Origin: JBAVOR01 sp049692255
GTDB lineage: Bacteria > Babelota > Babeliae > Babelales > JACPOV01
DNA: 64,000 bases
Assembly (NCBI GenBank): GCA_049692255.1
Contig: JBAVOR010000025.1
Location: 1 to 64,000 of the forward strand
Direction of reading: 5' to 3'
Below are positions 16,971 to 25,729 of this stretch, piece after piece (position 1 is the first letter of the stretch; the number at the start of each line of letters is the position of its first letter). Below the pieces are notes generated by a model. The model was not told the DNA's origin. It worked only from the letters and a program-made list of their open reading frames with translations, and did not search any database. Made by a program: the position numbers and the translations under genes.

Positions 16971-17608
16971 AAGTTCACCATTTGCTTAAAGAAGTCCATA
17001 TCTTTTTTAAGAACAACTACTTTATCAGCTGATGCGAGATCGTATGCATTCAACTGATCAAAGAAAGCAATCTGTACTGATGGAATATTAATAAAAGATG
17101 CATGATGCAATACATCGACCGGCGATAATAACAACAGTACACGCTCTTTATGAATTCCTGCATCACGCAACAGTTGGTGCGCCAATGCCGTTTTAGGCAA
17201 TTCATGGTTCAATGTCCAATCAAGACAGATAACATTATTACGCGTTATGGCATGGTATAATAAGTCATTTAAAATACCTGAACGCAACTCATGGGCAATT
17301 TTAAGCTTACGCACCCGTGCTTGCGGACCAAATATTACGCCACCTTTTCTCCACAACGGCGAACGAGCACTTCCGGCACGTGCGCGGCCAGTGCCTTTTT
17401 GTTTCCATGGTTTTCTATTGGAAAATGAAACATCAGATCGGCCCTTACATGCGACCGTCCCTTGACGCCAATTCTGTAAAAGCGCACGGATCCAAACAGC
17501 AAATGCTTTCGGGTCAATCTGCCTATTCGATAATGCTATTTCCGCATGGTCAACCGCACGCATCAGCGACTGCTTGTCCGTGTGGGTTTTAGTTTTTGCT
17601 TTATTCAT
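16961..17608 (-). CDS. rplD: 50S ribosomal protein L4
   Basis: Lines the exit tunnel; in some bacteria it also autoregulates the S10 operon. The family loop is present: RSDVSFSNRKPWKQKGTGRA followed by RAGSARSPLWRKGGVIFGP. 215 residues, with a more divergent C-terminal half. S10 operon. Confidence 0.95.
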   Translation of the reverse strand: MNKAKTKTHTDKQSLMRAVDHAEIALSNRQIDPKAFAVWIRALLQNWRQGTVACKGRSDVSFSNRKPWKQKGTGRARAGSARSPLWRKGGVIFGPQARVRKLKIAHELRSGILNDLLYHAITRNNVICLDWTLNHELPKTALAHQLLRDAGIHKERVLLLLSPVDVLHHASFINIPSVQIAFFDQLNAYDLASADKVVVLKKDMDFFKQMVNLWN

Positions 17609-17629
17609 TTGTTTTCTCGCTTTTGCCTA

Positions 17630-18253
17630 TCAAGGTTTTTCCATAAATACCAAGGAACCAGCACTGCCAGCAACACTCCCTTTAACGAGAGCAATATTAC
17701 TGTCACGCTCGATACGGATAACTTCGAGCTTCTTCATCACTCGTTGTGCGCCGCCCATATGTCCTGGCAATCGCTTACCTTTGATAACTTTACCTTGTGA
17801 ACGCATAAAACCCATAGATCCTGGCCAACGTCCAAAACGAGGGCCGTGGCTTGCTCTACCACCGGCAAAACCATGACGTTTCACAACACCTTGAAACCCA
17901 TGACCTTTAGTTATCCCAACAAGGTCTACCTTCTGTCCTGCTTCAATAACCGAAGCAACTTGCAGAGGCTGTCCTATTTCATAAGCAGCTTGCGCATGAC
18001 TATCTAATTTTATTTCGCGTAATGCCTGAAAATATTTCTTTGGATTTTTCAGCCATTCGCTCGAAAAAGGCTGCTCACGATATCTTTTACGCAAATAACC
18101 AACTTGCACCGCATCATAACCATGTTTCGCTTGTACACACAGATTGGTAACAAACCAATGGTTACAATCGATAACAGTCACCGGCACAATGGTGCTATCT
18201 TGCGCAAAAACTTGCGTCATGCCTATTTTTTTTCCCCAAATACCTTTGAGCAT
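17630..18253 (-). CDS. rplC: 50S ribosomal protein L3
   Basis: An early-assembly protein close to the peptidyl-transferase centre. It starts MLKGIWGKKIGMTQVFAQD. The loop signature is ITKGHGFQGVVKRHGFAGG followed by SHGPRFGRWPGSMG. The latter varies from the usual H-R-x-PGSIG form. 207 residues. AAAGG precedes the start. Confidence 0.96.
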   Translation of the reverse strand: MLKGIWGKKIGMTQVFAQDSTIVPVTVIDCNHWFVTNLCVQAKHGYDAVQVGYLRKRYREQPFSSEWLKNPKKYFQALREIKLDSHAQAAYEIGQPLQVASVIEAGQKVDLVGITKGHGFQGVVKRHGFAGGRASHGPRFGRWPGSMGFMRSQGKVIKGKRLPGHMGGAQRVMKKLEVIRIERDSNIALVKGSVAGSAGSLVFMEKP

Positions 18254-18271
18254 TGTAGCCTTTCTTAATTC

Positions 18272-18577
18272 TTAGCTAATTTCCACATCCACGCCGGATG
18301 AAATATTGAGCTTCATAAGCGCGTCCATTGTTTGATCTGACGGAGAAACAATATCTAAAATACGCTTATGCGTTACTAATTCAAACTGCTCGCGCGACTT
18401 TTTGTCAACGTGCGGGGATCGCAAGACAGTAAAAGGACGACGCTTATTAGGCAGTGGAACAGGCCCGACAATTTCGGAGCCTGTTCTTTTTGCTGTCCAA
18501 ACAATTTGCTTTACTGCTTTTTCAAGCAATTGCGAATCGTAAGATTTGAGCGATAAACGAATTTTTTGCTTTTTCAT
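18272..18577 (-). CDS. rpsJ: 30S ribosomal protein S10
   Basis: Small-subunit head protein that also pairs with NusB in antitermination. Blocks: RLSLKSYDSQLLEKAVKQIV, GPVPLPNKRRPFTVLRSPHV and the C-terminal SGVDVEIS. 101 residues. It starts the S10 operon, only 19 bp after tuf, so the str and S10 operons are probably one transcript. Confidence 0.96.
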   Translation of the reverse strand: MKKQKIRLSLKSYDSQLLEKAVKQIVWTAKRTGSEIVGPVPLPNKRRPFTVLRSPHVDKKSREQFELVTHKRILDIVSPSDQTMDALMKLNISSGVDVEIS

Positions 18578-18596
18578 GTAATCCTCAAATGCCTAC

Positions 18597-19787
18597 TTAT
18601 TTAATAATTTCGGTAACAACACCCGAACCAACCGTTCTGCCACCTTCACGGATTGCAAAACGAAGATCCTTTTCCATAGCGATTGGTGCTATAAGATCTA
18701 CTTTTAATTCAACGTTATCACCAGGCATAACCATCTCACGACCTGCAGGCAACGTAACAATACCGGTAACGTCTGTAGTACGGAAATAGAACTGTGGACG
18801 ATATCCGTTGAAGAATGGACTATGACGTCCGCCTTCACCTTCAGTCAAGATATATACTTGACATTTGAACACCTGGTGTGGCGTTACTGAACTTGGCTGT
18901 GCGATAACCATACCACGTTCAATTTCTTCTTTTTTGACACCGCGAACGAGCAACCCGAGATTATCACCCGCTTGCCCTTCTTTCAGTTCTTTTTTAAACA
19001 TTTCAACGCCGGTTACCGTTGTTTTAAGCGTTGTGCCAAAGCCGATGATTTCAACTTCATCACCCACTTTAACTCTACCACGTTCAACACGGCCCGTTGC
19101 TACAGTACCACGGCCAGAGATAGAGAATACTGATTCAACTGCCATCAAGAACGGTTTGTCGACTTCACGCGCTGGTTCTTTGATGTAGTTATCAAGAGCA
19201 TCCATCAGCTTATCGATCGCTTGTGAACCGATTTCTGACTTATCGCCACTCAATGCTTTTGTTGCTGATCCACGGATGAAAGGAACTTCATTGCCAGGGA
19301 ATCCATATTTTGTCAGAAGATCGCGCACTTCTTCTTCAACCATGCCAACCATCTCTTCATCATCGACCATGTCAACCTTATTCAGGAACACAACCAATGC
19401 TGGAACACCTACGTTACGCGCAAGCAAGATATGTTCACGCGTTTGTGGCATCGCACCGTCGGCAGCTGATACTACCAGAATTGCGCCGTCCATTTGCGCC
19501 GCACCGGTGATCATATTTTTTACATAGTCAGCGTGACCCGGACAGTCAACGTGCGCGTAGTGACGCTTTGGTGTTTCGTATTCAACGTGAGACGTTGCAA
19601 TGGTGATACCGCGTGCTTTTTCTTCAGGCGCATTGTCAATTTGATCGAATGGCTTGAAGTTTGCTAAACCTTTGTCTGCTTGGCATTTGGTAATCGCAGC
19701 CGTTAACGTTGTTTTACCATGGTCAACGTGTCCAATAGTACCCACGTTCACATGGGGTTTTTTTCGTTCGTATATCTCTTTTGCCAT
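18597..19787 (-). CDS. tuf: Elongation factor Tu
   Basis: GTPase that delivers aminoacyl-tRNA to the ribosome. G1 is GHVDHGKTTL, G3 is DCPGHADYVKNM, G4 is NKVDM and G5 lies at GSATKAL. Domains 2 and 3 include RGTVATGRVERGRVKVGDEV and FRTTDVTGIVTLPAGREMVM. The start at 19787 (MAKEIYERKKPH) follows GGGAG; a frame to 19802 is open. 396 residues, normal. Confidence 0.97.
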   Translation of the reverse strand: MAKEIYERKKPHVNVGTIGHVDHGKTTLTAAITKCQADKGLANFKPFDQIDNAPEEKARGITIATSHVEYETPKRHYAHVDCPGHADYVKNMITGAAQMDGAILVVSAADGAMPQTREHILLARNVGVPALVVFLNKVDMVDDEEMVGMVEEEVRDLLTKYGFPGNEVPFIRGSATKALSGDKSEIGSQAIDKLMDALDNYIKEPAREVDKPFLMAVESVFSISGRGTVATGRVERGRVKVGDEVEIIGFGTTLKTTVTGVEMFKKELKEGQAGDNLGLLVRGVKKEEIERGMVIAQPSSVTPHQVFKCQVYILTEGEGGRHSPFFNGYRPQFYFRTTDVTGIVTLPAGREMVMPGDNVELKVDLIAPIAMEKDLRFAIREGGRTVGSGVVTEIIK

Positions 19788-19823
19788 GAATCGGACTCCC
19801 AAATAATGGATCAGTTTGAATTC

Positions 19824-21890
19824 TTATTTTTTCTCTACAATTGCTTTTTGAATATTGAGCGGAACTTCCTGGTATGAATCAAATTCCATAGTAGAACTTC
19901 CTCGTCCCTTAGTCATGGAACGCAACGCCGTTACATAACCAAGCATTTCTGCCAAAGGAACCTTTGCTGCAATAACTTGACTCATTCCTTTTGACTCCAT
20001 ACCCGAAATTCTTCCGCGCCGTGCGTTCAAGTCGCCCATCACATCGCCCATATATTCATCGGGAACTTCTACTTCTACCTTCATTACCGGCTCAAGGAGC
20101 ACTGGTGATGCTTTCGACATCGCTTCTTTGAATGCCATAGATGCAGCAACCTTGAAAGCGATTTCTGAAGAGTCGACATCGTGATACGAACCGTCAAAAA
20201 CGACCGCTTTCACATCGACCACCGGATATCCACCAATATTACCGGTATTAACTGCTTCTTTAAGCCCCTTTTCAATTGCTGGAATAAACTCGCTTGGAAT
20301 GGTACCGCCAACAATTTTATTTTCAAAAATAAAGCCTTTTCCGCGCTCTAACGCTTCAACCTTTAGCCATACGTGACCATATTGACCACGACCGCCGGTT
20401 TGCTTGATATATTTACCTTCAGCTTCGGCATTTTTCTGGATAGTTTCTTTATAAGCAACTTGCAACTTCCCTTGCACTACTTCAACTTTGTGTTCGCGCT
20501 TGAGACGGTCAACAATAATTTCTAAATGCAGCTCACCCATACCCTGAATGACTGTTTGGCCTGTTTCTTGGTCAAATGAAAATCTAAATGATGGATCTTC
20601 GAGCATCAGCTTTCGCAACGCTAAAGACATCTTTTCATAATCACCTTTATTCTTAGGCTCAATTGAGGCAGAAATAACGGGAATCGGCACATCAATAGAT
20701 TCGAGCACTATCGGGTGCCCTTCTTGACACAATGTGTGACCGGTAATCGCTTCTTTCACGCCAACAGCGGCACAAATATCGCCTGCGCCAACTTCATCAA
20801 TTTCTTCACGTTTGTTTGCATGCATACGAACTAAACGACTAATACGTTCTTTAGTACCCGTATTTGAGTTAAGAACGTATGATCCTGATTTTACTTCGCC
20901 CGAATATACGCGCATAAAAGAGAGCACGCCAACGTACGGGTCAGTCATAATCTTAAACACGAGAGCACTGAACGGCTCTTTGACATCTGCATGACGCACA
21001 ATTTCGTTTTTAGTAGATGGATCAAATCCAACAACAGGAGGTACGTCAAGCGGTGATGGCAAGTAGTCGATGACCGCATCGAGCACGAGCTGAACACCTT
21101 TATTCTTAAATGCGGTTCCACAAAATGCAGGGACCACTTTAAGCGCAAGCACACCTTTACGCAATGCTGCTTTAACTTCAGGAATCGAAATAGGCTCTTC
21201 GTTTAAAAATTTTTCTGCTAATGCTTCATCAAAATCACATGCTTTTTCAATAATCAGCATACGCTTTACTTTTACTTGCTCAGCATATTCTGCAGGAACT
21301 GGATGCTCTTGCATGGTCACGCCGCGATCATCTTCGCTAAACGTGATCATTTTTTCTTCAAGCAAGTCGATAATAGCATTAAACTCATCGGACATGCCAA
21401 CTTGAATTTGCATGGCAACAGCATTAACACGTAATTTTTGGTTAATATCATTCACTACGCGATCAAAGTCAGCACCAATACGATCGAGCTTGTTGACAAA
21501 AATAATGCGCGGAACTTTATAACGAGACGCTTGGCGCCACACCGTTTCCGATTGTGGTTGTACGCCAGCAACACCACAGAAGACCCCGATCATACCATCA
21601 AGTACGCGCAGAGAACGCCCTACTTCAATAGTAAAGTCAACGTGACCCGGTGTATCAATAATATTAATATGGCAATTCTTCCAGAAACAAGTGGTAGCCG
21701 CAGAAGTAATGGTAATACCTCGCTCACGCTCTTGTTCCATCCAGTCCATGACCGTTTCACCTTCATGAACTTCACCAATTTTATGCGTTACCCCGGTATA
21801 AAACAGAATACGCTCAGTAACCGTAGTTTTTCCGGCGTCAATATGGGCAGCGATACCTATATTCCGCAGTTTCTTTAAATCTTTACTCAT
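19824..21890 (-). CDS. fusA: Elongation factor G
   Basis: Translocase GTPase. G1 AHIDAGKTTVTERILFYTG, G2 ERERGITITSAATTCFW, G3 DTPGHVDFTIEVGRSL and G4 NKLDRIGADF are all present, followed by domains II to V, ending in SYQEVPLNIQKAIVEKK. 688 residues, normal for a canonical EF-G. Between rpsG and tuf. Confidence 0.97.
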   Translation of the reverse strand: MSKDLKKLRNIGIAAHIDAGKTTVTERILFYTGVTHKIGEVHEGETVMDWMEQERERGITITSAATTCFWKNCHINIIDTPGHVDFTIEVGRSLRVLDGMIGVFCGVAGVQPQSETVWRQASRYKVPRIIFVNKLDRIGADFDRVVNDINQKLRVNAVAMQIQVGMSDEFNAIIDLLEEKMITFSEDDRGVTMQEHPVPAEYAEQVKVKRMLIIEKACDFDEALAEKFLNEEPISIPEVKAALRKGVLALKVVPAFCGTAFKNKGVQLVLDAVIDYLPSPLDVPPVVGFDPSTKNEIVRHADVKEPFSALVFKIMTDPYVGVLSFMRVYSGEVKSGSYVLNSNTGTKERISRLVRMHANKREEIDEVGAGDICAAVGVKEAITGHTLCQEGHPIVLESIDVPIPVISASIEPKNKGDYEKMSLALRKLMLEDPSFRFSFDQETGQTVIQGMGELHLEIIVDRLKREHKVEVVQGKLQVAYKETIQKNAEAEGKYIKQTGGRGQYGHVWLKVEALERGKGFIFENKIVGGTIPSEFIPAIEKGLKEAVNTGNIGGYPVVDVKAVVFDGSYHDVDSSEIAFKVAASMAFKEAMSKASPVLLEPVMKVEVEVPDEYMGDVMGDLNARRGRISGMESKGMSQVIAAKVPLAEMLGYVTALRSMTKGRGSSTMEFDSYQEVPLNIQKAIVEKK

Positions 21891-21907
21891 ACATTCCCTC
21901 TATCGAC

Positions 21908-22411
21908 TTACCACGCAAAATGAGAGAATGCACGGTTTGCTTCAGCCATTTTATGAACATCTAATTTTTTCTTAAATGCGCCGCCACGCCCTTCGCCAGC
22001 TTCAAACAGTTCGTTCGCCAGCTTCACGCCCATAGCAGTACGCGCATCCATAGAACGATCTGAGCGAGCAGATGCCGCTTGAATCAGCCAACGCATACCC
22101 AACGAAAGCGCACGGTTCGACTCAACTTCCATAGGAATTTGGTAGACACTACCCCCAACACGACGCGGGCGCACTTCTATCAAAGGAATAATTTGATCGA
22201 TTCCTTTTTGAAAAAGCTGCAAGCCTTTTTCTTCGCTATTACCTGACTTTTTGATAAGAATATCAATCGCATCATACACAATAGCGCGTGCTACGTTTTT
22301 TTTGCCGCGCCACATTACCACATTAATCAGCTTTTGTATTAACGGAGATTGAAAGCGCTCATCTACGCCAATATCTCTGCGATAAGAAACAACTTTTTTA
22401 CGTCGTGCCAT
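21908..22411 (-). CDS. rpsG: 30S ribosomal protein S7
   Basis: Nucleates the 30S head domain. Blocks: RDIGVDERFQSPLIQKLINV, VRPRRVGGSVYQIPMEVES and the C-terminal HKMAEANRAFSHFAW. 167 residues, about ten more than usual, through a longer GEGRGGAFKKKLD segment. Str operon. Confidence 0.96.
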   Translation of the reverse strand: MARRKKVVSYRRDIGVDERFQSPLIQKLINVVMWRGKKNVARAIVYDAIDILIKKSGNSEEKGLQLFQKGIDQIIPLIEVRPRRVGGSVYQIPMEVESNRALSLGMRWLIQAASARSDRSMDARTAMGVKLANELFEAGEGRGGAFKKKLDVHKMAEANRAFSHFAW

Positions 22412-22436
22412 GTCTTAATACCTTTTGTTCAACTAT

Positions 22437-22808
22437 CTATTTAGGTTTTTTCGCGCCATACAACGAGCGACTTTGTTTTCTATTTTCTACACCAGCACAG
22501 TCTAATGCGCCACGAACCACATGGTATTTAACACCAGGCAAATCGGGAACACGGCCACCACGAACCAACACCACGGAGTGTTCTTGCAAATTATGTCCTT
22601 CACCAGGAATATATGCAGTCACTTCGATACCTGTTGACAACTTTACACGGGCTACCTTACGTAAAGCAGAGTTTGGTTTTTTAGGCGTCGTAGTAAATAC
22701 GCGCGTACAAACCCCACGTGATTGAGGAGCACCCTTTAGAGCAGGGCTTTTCGATTTATAGCGAACTTTCGTTCTTCCAGTTTTGGACAATTGATTAATG
22801 GTAGGCAT
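22437..22808 (-). CDS. rpsL: 30S ribosomal protein S12
   Basis: Decoding-centre protein. It starts MPTINQLSKTGRTKVRYKSK and has TPKKPNSALRKVARVKL and RGGRVPDLPGVKYHVVRG, the two loops where streptomycin-resistance changes fall; both look like the sensitive form. 123 residues. It is the first gene of the 19-kb minus-strand cluster. Confidence 0.97.
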   Translation of the reverse strand: MPTINQLSKTGRTKVRYKSKSPALKGAPQSRGVCTRVFTTTPKKPNSALRKVARVKLSTGIEVTAYIPGEGHNLQEHSVVLVRGGRVPDLPGVKYHVVRGALDCAGVENRKQSRSLYGAKKPK

Positions 22809-22952
22809 AATTAGCGGGATCCCAACTTAATCAGGTTAAGGTATATACATCACATCTTAATTTGTTTAAACACGCATTAACAACAACCAGAACGGTTTTT
22901 TTGTCGTGCAGCTTTACATTAAACTCTTTGGAAACTTAATGATTGTAGTAGT

Positions 22953-22980
22953 AGTTTAAACTTTTTTCTCATTTTTTCAA
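22953..22980 (-). promoter_or_regulatory. Candidate promoter for the rpsL-led cluster
   Basis: On the minus strand: TTGAAA, 16-base spacer, TAAACT, giving a leader of about 140 bases before rpsL. A second weaker candidate (TTGTTA, 18 bases, TAAGAT) lies closer to the gene. The 273-bp gap between rpsL and rseP otherwise holds no gene I can support. Confidence 0.35.
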
Positions 22981-23081
22981 GAACCAATCAATGTCTACGC
23001 TCCAGAGAATGTAATAGACTGAAAAAAAATGATCGGTATTATTAATAGCAAAACAGTATAACCTTTTTTTAAGGAGCTTCT

Positions 23082-24173
23082 ATGAACTCAGCTATTCTTA
23101 CCATGTATGCCAAACTAAGCGCACTCGGCATGCAGTTCTTTTTTATTTCAATTGGAATATTGGGCATAGGATTCTTAATTGGGTTTCACGAGTTCGGCCA
23201 TTTTCTCTTCTGTAAGCTCTTTGATATCGCAACACCAACATTTTCTATTGGCATGGGACCGCAAGTGCTCAAGAAAAAGTTAGGCCAGACAGAGTTCGCC
23301 CTTTCGGCAATTCCTATGGGCGGGTATGTGGAAATTGAACCCGCTTCATTTAATAAAAAACCATGGATTCAAAAAATGCTCGTTATAGCTGGCGGCATTC
23401 TTTTTAACATGCTTTTTGCATACGTAGCGCTATCCGCACTTTTTTATGCAGGAATGCCCCAAACTGCTCTTACTTACCCCTATCACGCCACGACAGTGAT
23501 CGAACAAGTAAGAGATGACTCCCCCGCACAAACGATTGGCTTGGTCAACGGAGATACTATCGTTGGATATAACGGAATCAGTTCCCCTCGTTCGACGGAA
23601 CTGATCGAGTACATTCGCTCTCACCCCGCTCAATCGATCACTCTTTCGATTATTAAAGACAATGCCAGCGAAGCTACTACCCAAACGGTAACTATTGGCA
23701 GCAAAGAATTACCATGCGCAGTCGGTCAACCAGCGCAAACGATTGGCTACCTTGGCATCGAATTTGCTATGAGACGGTACGGCTTTATTCAATCGATTCA
23801 TCACGGCATCAGCACTACCCATACCCTTATGATGCAAGTATTGGCAGGTTTTAAAGCGATTGTTGCCAAGAAGGCAGTAGGGCAGCTCGGCGGACCGCTC
23901 ATGGTTATTTTCCAGACGGTCAAAGGGGCAGAAAAAGGAGCGCTGTTCTTCTTATTTTTGCTGGCGTTTATTAGCGTAAACCTCGCTGTGCTTAACATTT
24001 TACCTCTACCCATCATGGATGGCGGTCAAGCGCTATTAATTACGATCGAATCGATTAAAGGATCACCGCTGTCTGAAACCATTAAAACGTATATTCAGTA
24101 CGCTTCATGGCTTCTGGTATTAGCACTCGTAATTACGCTGAGCATTAAAGATATGATTTTCTTCTGTAAATAG
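23082..24173 (+). CDS. rseP: Site-2 zinc metalloprotease, RseP family
   Basis: An intramembrane protease that cleaves membrane-anchored anti-sigma factors or signal-peptide remnants. The zinc motif HEFGH is in the first transmembrane segment (about residue 45). A PDZ domain follows (DDSPAQTIGLVNGDTIVGYNG). The third metal ligand is in NILPLPIMDGGQALL. Four hydrophobic segments in total. 363 residues, one PDZ domain rather than the two of E. coli. AAGGAG lies 7 bases before the ATG. It is divergent from rpsL. Confidence 0.93.
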   Translation: MNSAILTMYAKLSALGMQFFFISIGILGIGFLIGFHEFGHFLFCKLFDIATPTFSIGMGPQVLKKKLGQTEFALSAIPMGGYVEIEPASFNKKPWIQKMLVIAGGILFNMLFAYVALSALFYAGMPQTALTYPYHATTVIEQVRDDSPAQTIGLVNGDTIVGYNGISSPRSTELIEYIRSHPAQSITLSIIKDNASEATTQTVTIGSKELPCAVGQPAQTIGYLGIEFAMRRYGFIQSIHHGISTTHTLMMQVLAGFKAIVAKKAVGQLGGPLMVIFQTVKGAEKGALFFLFLLAFISVNLAVLNILPLPIMDGGQALLITIESIKGSPLSETIKTYIQYASWLLVLALVITLSIKDMIFFCK

Positions 24174-24185
24174 TTAAAAAAACAG

Positions 24186-24228
24186 ATCAGGGAGCATGAT
24201 ACCACCTTCGTAACACCCGCTCCCTGAT
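24186..24228 (-). terminator. Terminator after the 24250-24915 gene
   Basis: ATCAGGGAGC and GCTCCCTGAT form a perfect 10-bp stem with a 23-base loop. On the minus strand it is followed by CTGTTTTTTTAAC. It also separates this gene from the convergent rseP. Confidence 0.75.
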
Positions 24229-24249
24229 AAATACAACTTGTATAGTTAC

Positions 24250-24915
24250 TTAGTCGAGCTTATCTTTCTTAGGCTCTTCCAAAGATTCTAGCACTTTCTC
24301 AAGATTATTTTTTTGTGTTAACTTTGTCCTCTTCAAATTCTCATAATGTTCTAAAAACTCTTTCATACATTTCGAACAGTTTGTCACCTGTTCAGTGAGT
24401 TCGCCTAAACTTTTAGGGTTACTGTGCTGAATAAGTGATTCGCAACGTTCATTATTAGAGCGCCAAGAATAAGTTGGAAGCATTTCAGTTTTTGGCTCTA
24501 TAGCATGAAAATATTTACCCAATAAATTACATTGACACTTATAATTAATATCCATCCCAGCCAAGTCAGCTATGTGTTTTTGTGCCGGTGTTTTTGCTGT
24601 TGCACATGTTTCTTTTAACGCAACTAATGTACCTAACACCAAACAATCCATGCCATTTGCCAGGTTTTTCTTAAACTGCGGCTTTGCTGTTTCTCTTTGT
24701 TGTTTTGTTTGCTGTTCTTTTTGTTTTGTTTGCAAGAACGTCTTTATCTTATTGCTAAAAAAAGAAAATTGACGCGCTTGCGTATTCATTGCGCTCGTAA
24801 AATTACGCGATAAACGGTTTGAAATTTGCGTTAATGATCGCTGCATCATTGGTTGTGTTACCGTTGCTCCTAACGTCATACTTACGATGAGCGTTGTTGA
24901 TAATAGCTTACTCAT
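24250..24915 (-). CDS. Exported Cys-containing protein, unknown function
   Basis: 221 residues with a signal peptide (MSKLLSTTLIVSMTLGATVT). A basic, Gln-rich segment follows, then a Cys-rich C-terminal half with KCQC, RCESLIQHSN and NCSKCMKEFLEHYENLKR. The CxxC-x7-H spacing in the last block loosely recalls the exported zinc-finger proteins at 34202-35301 and 54708, but the second His is missing. GGAGG precedes the start. Own terminator, single gene. Confidence 0.7.
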   Translation of the reverse strand: MSKLLSTTLIVSMTLGATVTQPMMQRSLTQISNRLSRNFTSAMNTQARQFSFFSNKIKTFLQTKQKEQQTKQQRETAKPQFKKNLANGMDCLVLGTLVALKETCATAKTPAQKHIADLAGMDINYKCQCNLLGKYFHAIEPKTEMLPTYSWRSNNERCESLIQHSNPKSLGELTEQVTNCSKCMKEFLEHYENLKRTKLTQKNNLEKVLESLEEPKKDKLD

Positions 24916-25022
24916 GAAATAACCTCCAGGTATGAGTATTTTGATATATTTACAAATAGAATAAATAAAAAAAACGGTTGTGTCAATCGCCCCATCAGAT
25001 GGAGTACCCCTGAAAATAATAA

Positions 25023-25050
25023 AAATAGCCGTGATTTCTCACGGCTATTT
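25023..25050 (-). terminator. Terminator after rplM
   Basis: A perfect 12-bp stem (AAATAGCCGTGA / TCACGGCTATTT) with a 4-base loop. On the minus strand it runs into TTTTTATTATTTT. It lies 27 bp beyond the rplM stop. Confidence 0.85.
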
Positions 25051-25076
25051 AATTTCTTAAGTAAAGCAGCGGATGC

Positions 25077-25505
25077 TTATCGCACTTGCGCTTGGTGCGG
25101 GTGTTCATTCCCGGCATATACGCGCAGCTTTTCAATAACTTGTCTGCTCAATTTTGATTTTGGCAACATTCGTTTTACTGCCAATTTCACTAATTTTGTT
25201 GAATCTTTTTTGTGCACTTCTTGTGCCGTTTCTGTTTTGTAACCACCCATCCAGCCAGAGTAACGGTCATAGATTTTACCTTGCCATTTGTTACCAGTAA
25301 GCACAATATCTTGTGCGTTGATTACAATGACATAATCTCCTGAATCGGTATGTGGTGTATAGGTAGCCAAAGTCTTACCACGCAATGAGTTTGCAATCTG
25401 TGTAGCAAGGCGACCCAATATTTTGCCACGCGCATCAATCACTATCCAGCGAGGCGCGCGTTGTTCATTTTTTAAAACAAATGCTTTATTTAAATCTCGA
25501 CTCAT
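25077..25505 (-). CDS. rplM: 50S ribosomal protein L13
   Basis: An early-assembly large-subunit protein. Blocks: RAPRWIVIDARGKILGRLAT, TYTPHTDSGDYVIVINAQDI, and KLRVYAGNEHPHQAQ at the end. 142 residues, normal. Its usual operon partner rpsI (S9) does not follow; a terminator does. Confidence 0.96.
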   Translation of the reverse strand: MSRDLNKAFVLKNEQRAPRWIVIDARGKILGRLATQIANSLRGKTLATYTPHTDSGDYVIVINAQDIVLTGNKWQGKIYDRYSGWMGGYKTETAQEVHKKDSTKLVKLAVKRMLPKSKLSRQVIEKLRVYAGNEHPHQAQVR

Positions 25506-25583
25506 GAAGCGATTCCTTGAAAAAGAAAGGATTTATCGGTAGATGCTCTTAGAAAAAAGTATAACTTTAACTTTAACAGTTTT

Positions 25584-25612
25584 ATAATAGCCTAAAAACC
25601 ACGTAGGGTCAA
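25584..25612 (-). promoter_or_regulatory. Promoter of rplM
   Basis: Minus strand: TTGACC, 17-base spacer, TATTAT, about 80 bases before the rplM start. Confidence 0.55.
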
Positions 25613-25644
25613 ACACCATTATACTACATCTTTTTTCGAAGCAT

Positions 25645-25674
25645 TTGAATTCAAAATGCAATACCTGTTATAAT
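25645..25674 (+). promoter_or_regulatory. Promoter of the NhaC-type antiporter gene
   Basis: TTGAAT, 18-base spacer, TATAAT. The predicted RNA start near 25681 is only about 4 bases before an in-frame ATG at 25685, which favours the next ATG at 25730 as the real start unless the message is leaderless. Confidence 0.5.
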
Positions 25675-25729
25675 AGAGGGCACAATGAAGATACGCAGAT
25701 TACCATTCACATTTAAGCAAGGGATTGAG

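Noticed and set aside
19276..19527. Ser/Thr-rich plus-strand frames opposite tuf
   Set aside because: Codon-mirror effect of the EF-Tu coding strand; no start signal.
24572..24772. A Cys-rich 66-residue plus-strand frame
   Set aside because: It is antisense to the Gln/Lys-rich part of the 24250-24915 gene, whose codons produce Cys/Phe/Val on the other strand.
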